Notes under the pieces: model-generated | Seen by the model: the letters and a program-made list of their open reading frames with translations, nothing else | Databases searched by the model: none | Told to the model about the DNA's origin: nothing | NCBI RefSeq assembly: GCF_001676875.1 | Contig: NZ_JYKA01000003.1 | Span: 1-64,000, forward strand | DNA from: Chromobacterium subtsugae | Lineage (GTDB): Bacteria > Pseudomonadota > Gammaproteobacteria > Burkholderiales > Chromobacteriaceae | Direction: 5' to 3' | Length of the DNA stretch: 64,000 bases | Translations under genes and position numbers: made by a program | Part shown: positions 61,731-64,000 of the stretch, one piece after another | Numbering within the stretch: position 1 is the stretch's first letter | Layout: every line of letters starts with the position of its first letter

Positions 61731-64000
61731 TCAGGCGTCTTCCGGCGGCAGCTCGGGCGGCGCGCCGGCGGGCAGGGTGAAGGAGAAGCGGGCGCCGTGC
61801 GGGCTGAGGTTGCCGGCTTCTATGCTGCCGCCGTGGTTTTCGATGATGGCGCGGCAGATGGCCAGCCCCAGCCCGACGCCGGGCGTGGTGGATTCCGGCG
61901 CGCCGCGCGAGAATTTCTCAAAGGCTTTCTGTTCCATATTGGCCGGCAGGCCGGGGCCGTCGTCGCTGACGCTGATGCGCACCCGGGCGCCGTCGTGCTG
62001 GGCCGCCAGCTCGATGCGCGAGCCGGCCGGCGTGTATTTGGCGGCGTTTTCCAGCAGGTTGACCAGCACCCGCTCGATCAGCACCGCGTCGTATTCCAGC
62101 ACCGGCAGGTCGCGGTTCAGTTTTAGCGCCAAATGATGGCGGCGCAGGCTGTGCTCGCAGGCGCGTACCGCGCTGCCCACCACCTCGTCCAGCAGTTGCC
62201 ATTCCTTGTTCAACTTGACGCCGGATTGCAGCCTGGCCATGTCCAGCAGATTGGTCACCAGCTTGTTCATCCGCATCGCCTCATCCTGGATCGACTGCGA
62301 GATGTCGGCCTGCTGCTCCGGCGGCAGGCTGGGCGAATTCAGCATATTGGCCAGGCCCAGCATGGTGGTCAGCGGCGTGCGCAGATCGTGCGACACCACC
62401 GACAGCACGCTGTTGCGCAGCCGTTCCGACTCCATCGCCACGATGGCGTCTTGCGCCACTTCCACATAATGCACCCGCTCCAGCGCCAGCGCGATCTGCG
62501 CGGCGCAGGTTTCCAAGAGCCGCTGCTGCTCCGGCAGGAAGGCCGGGATCGTTTCCTCCGGCAGCAGCGCGATCACGCCGCGGGTGCGCATCGGCGCCTT
62601 CAGCGGCACGTAGAGCGCGGCGTTGGACGGCAGCGTGTTGGTGCCCAGGCCGGCCGGCTGCAGGTTGTCGAACACCCATTGCGCGACGCCGGTGTCGGCG
62701 CCGTTGCCGGCCTCGGTGGCGGCGCGCAGCTGGTCTTCGCTATTGGGGATGAACAGCATCACCTTGGCGCGGAACAGCGGCTCCAGCCGGCCGACCGCGG
62801 TGTCGATGATCTGCGACGCGGTCAGCGCGCCGGCCAGCTCGCGGCCCAGGTCGTACAGCGCGCGGGTGCGGCGCTCGCGGTAGGTGGCGATGGTGGCCTC
62901 GAAGCGGAAGCGGGCGGTCAGCTGGCTGATCACCAGCGCCACCACCAGCATCACGATGAAGGTGAGCAGGTACTGGGTGTCGGACACCGCGAACGACAGC
63001 TGCGGCGGCACGAAGAAGAAATCGAAGGCCGCCACCGACAGGAAGGACGCCAGCACGCCGGGGCCGCGGCCGTAGCGGGTGGCGATCAGCACCACCGCCA
63101 GCAGGTGCACCATGATGACGTTGGACAGCGCGAAGTAGGGCACCAGCAAGTGGTTGAGCGCGGTGGTGGCGGCGCAGACCGCGGCGGCGGCCAGGTAGCC
63201 GCGCTGCGGCTTGCCGGATTCGCCGTCGCTGAACAGCAGGCTGGGCACGCGCTTGCCGCTCTTTTCGTCGGACGGGTCCAGGTCGTGGGCCACCACGTAG
63301 ACGTCGACGTCGCCGGACTGACGGGTAAGCTCCTCCACCAGCGAGCCGCGCCACAGCCGCGCCAGCGGGCTGCTGGCCGACTTGCCGACCACCAGCTTGG
63401 AGACGTTGCGGGTGCGGGCGTAGGCCAGCAGGGTGGCGGCCAGCGAGCTGCCGCCCAGCACCGTGGTTTCCGCGCCCAGCTCTTGCGCCAGCTTCAGGCC
63501 CTTGAGGATGCGCGCGCGCTTTTCCTCCGGCAGCCGCTGCAGGCTGGGGGTTTCGACATAGACAGCGATCCAGTCGGCGTCCAGATTGGCGGCCAGCCGC
63601 TTGGTGCTGCGGATCAGCTTGTCGGTGCCCGGGCCGGGGCCGACGCAGACCAGCAGCCGTTCGCGCGCGTGCCAGACTGGGTTGATCGACTGGTCGGCGC
63701 GGTAGGCGCGCATCTGCGCGTCGACGCGGTCGGCGGTGCGCCTGAGCGCCAGTTCGCGCAGCGCCAGCAGATTGCCCTTGCGGAAGAAATTCTTGACCGC
63801 GCGCTCGGCCTGGTGCGGCAGGTAGACCTTGCCGGCGGCGAGGCGGGACAGCAGCTCGTCCGGCGGCAGGTCCACCAGCGAGACTTCGTCGGCCCTGTCG
63901 AACACATGGTCGGGCAGCGTTTCCCTGACGATGATGCCGGTGATCTGGCCGACAACATCGTTAAGGCTCTCCAGATGCTGCACATTGAGAGTGGTGTAGA
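61731..64000 (-). CDS. kdpD: KdpD sensor kinase, 5' end outside the window
   Basis: The last 756 or so codons of the potassium/turgor sensor KdpD. The window begins inside the N-terminal KdpD domain (LNVQHLESLNDVVGQITG); the Walker-A part lies further right. Then come a universal-stress-like domain (RLLVCVGPGPGTDKLIRS), four membrane spans (about 63000-63230), a GAF domain, HisKA (VSHDLRTPLTTML) and an ATPase domain (VSDDGPGLP, GVGLGLAICRAI). The gene is intact as far as seen. kdpFABC would be expected upstream, outside the window. Confidence 0.95.
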   Translation of the reverse strand, partial: YTTLNVQHLESLNDVVGQITGIIVRETLPDHVFDRADEVSLVDLPPDELLSRLAAGKVYLPHQAERAVKNFFRKGNLLALRELALRRTADRVDAQMRAYRADQSINPVWHARERLLVCVGPGPGTDKLIRSTKRLAANLDADWIAVYVETPSLQRLPEEKRARILKGLKLAQELGAETTVLGGSSLAATLLAYARTRNVSKLVVGKSASSPLARLWRGSLVEELTRQSGDVDVYVVAHDLDPSDEKSGKRVPSLLFSDGESGKPQRGYLAAAAVCAATTALNHLLVPYFALSNVIMVHLLAVVLIATRYGRGPGVLASFLSVAAFDFFFVPPQLSFAVSDTQYLLTFIVMLVVALVISQLTARFRFEATIATYRERRTRALYDLGRELAGALTASQIIDTAVGRLEPLFRAKVMLFIPNSEDQLRAATEAGNGADTGVAQWVFDNLQPAGLGTNTLPSNAALYVPLKAPMRTRGVIALLPEETIPAFLPEQQRLLETCAAQIALALERVHYVEVAQDAIVAMESERLRNSVLSVVSHDLRTPLTTMLGLANMLNSPSLPPEQQADISQSIQDEAMRMNKLVTNLLDMARLQSGVKLNKEWQLLDEVVGSAVRACEHSLRRHHLALKLNRDLPVLEYDAVLIERVLVNLLENAAKYTPAGSRIELAAQHDGARVRISVSDDGPGLPANMEQKAFEKFSRGAPESTTPGVGLGLAICRAIIENHGGSIEAGNLSPHGARFSFTLPAGAPPELPPEDA

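Overview
The window is GC-rich and densely packed. It looks like chromosomal DNA of a betaproteobacterium, most likely order Neisseriales and close to Chromobacterium. This is inferred from the 5S rRNA, the mix of housekeeping genes (fabI, trxA, rho, nadC, murB, kdpDE) and the composition. Species cannot be fixed from the sequence alone. I see no phage genes, insertion sequences, tRNAs or CRISPR arrays.

Layout. 1-228: end of an rrn operon (5S rRNA plus terminator). 229-9066: accessory metabolism, with a PutA that lacks the DNA-binding domain, a lipoprotein branched-chain amino acid binding protein, a DUF1289/CWC protein, GNAT, enoyl-CoA hydratase, VOC protein and an SGNH esterase. 9163-35518: a large cobalamin (B12) region. 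35520-45669: a signal-transduction block (REC-PAS-GGDEF-EAL protein, divergent from hybrid kinase, CheB-CheR fusion and second hybrid kinase with HPt). 45680-60639: mixed housekeeping genes. 60991-64000: kdpE and the 3' part of kdpD, which runs off the window.

The B12 region has three transcription blocks. (1) cbiB-cobC (minus) and cobQ (plus) diverge near 33.9-34.0 kb. (2) An 11-gene minus-strand operon, nicT-fdx-cobN-chlID-cobA-cbiE-cbiXC-cbiD-cobI-cobM-cbiG, in which almost every junction is a 4-base ATGA overlap. It is preceded by a recognisable promoter, a cobalamin riboswitch and a hairpin that hides the nicT ribosome-binding site. (3) cobJK-cobW-btuD-btuF-btuC-cobO-cobB-bluB. Blocks 2 and 3 are separated by about 660 bp holding two inverted copies of a structured repeat whose stems differ by compensatory changes.

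How it works together. NicT imports cobalt. CobA makes precorrin-2. CbiX or CobN-ChlID inserts cobalt. CobI, CobJ, CobM, CbiG, CbiD, CbiE, CobK and CbiC build the ring. CobB and CobQ amidate, CobO adenosylates, CbiB and CobC attach the aminopropanol arm, BluB makes dimethylbenzimidazole, and BtuCDF imports corrinoids. The set mixes genes typical of early and late cobalt insertion. It has no CbiT and no nucleotide-loop assembly genes (cobU, cobS, cobT) inside the window. CobN carries a 104-residue His/Asp-rich insertion.
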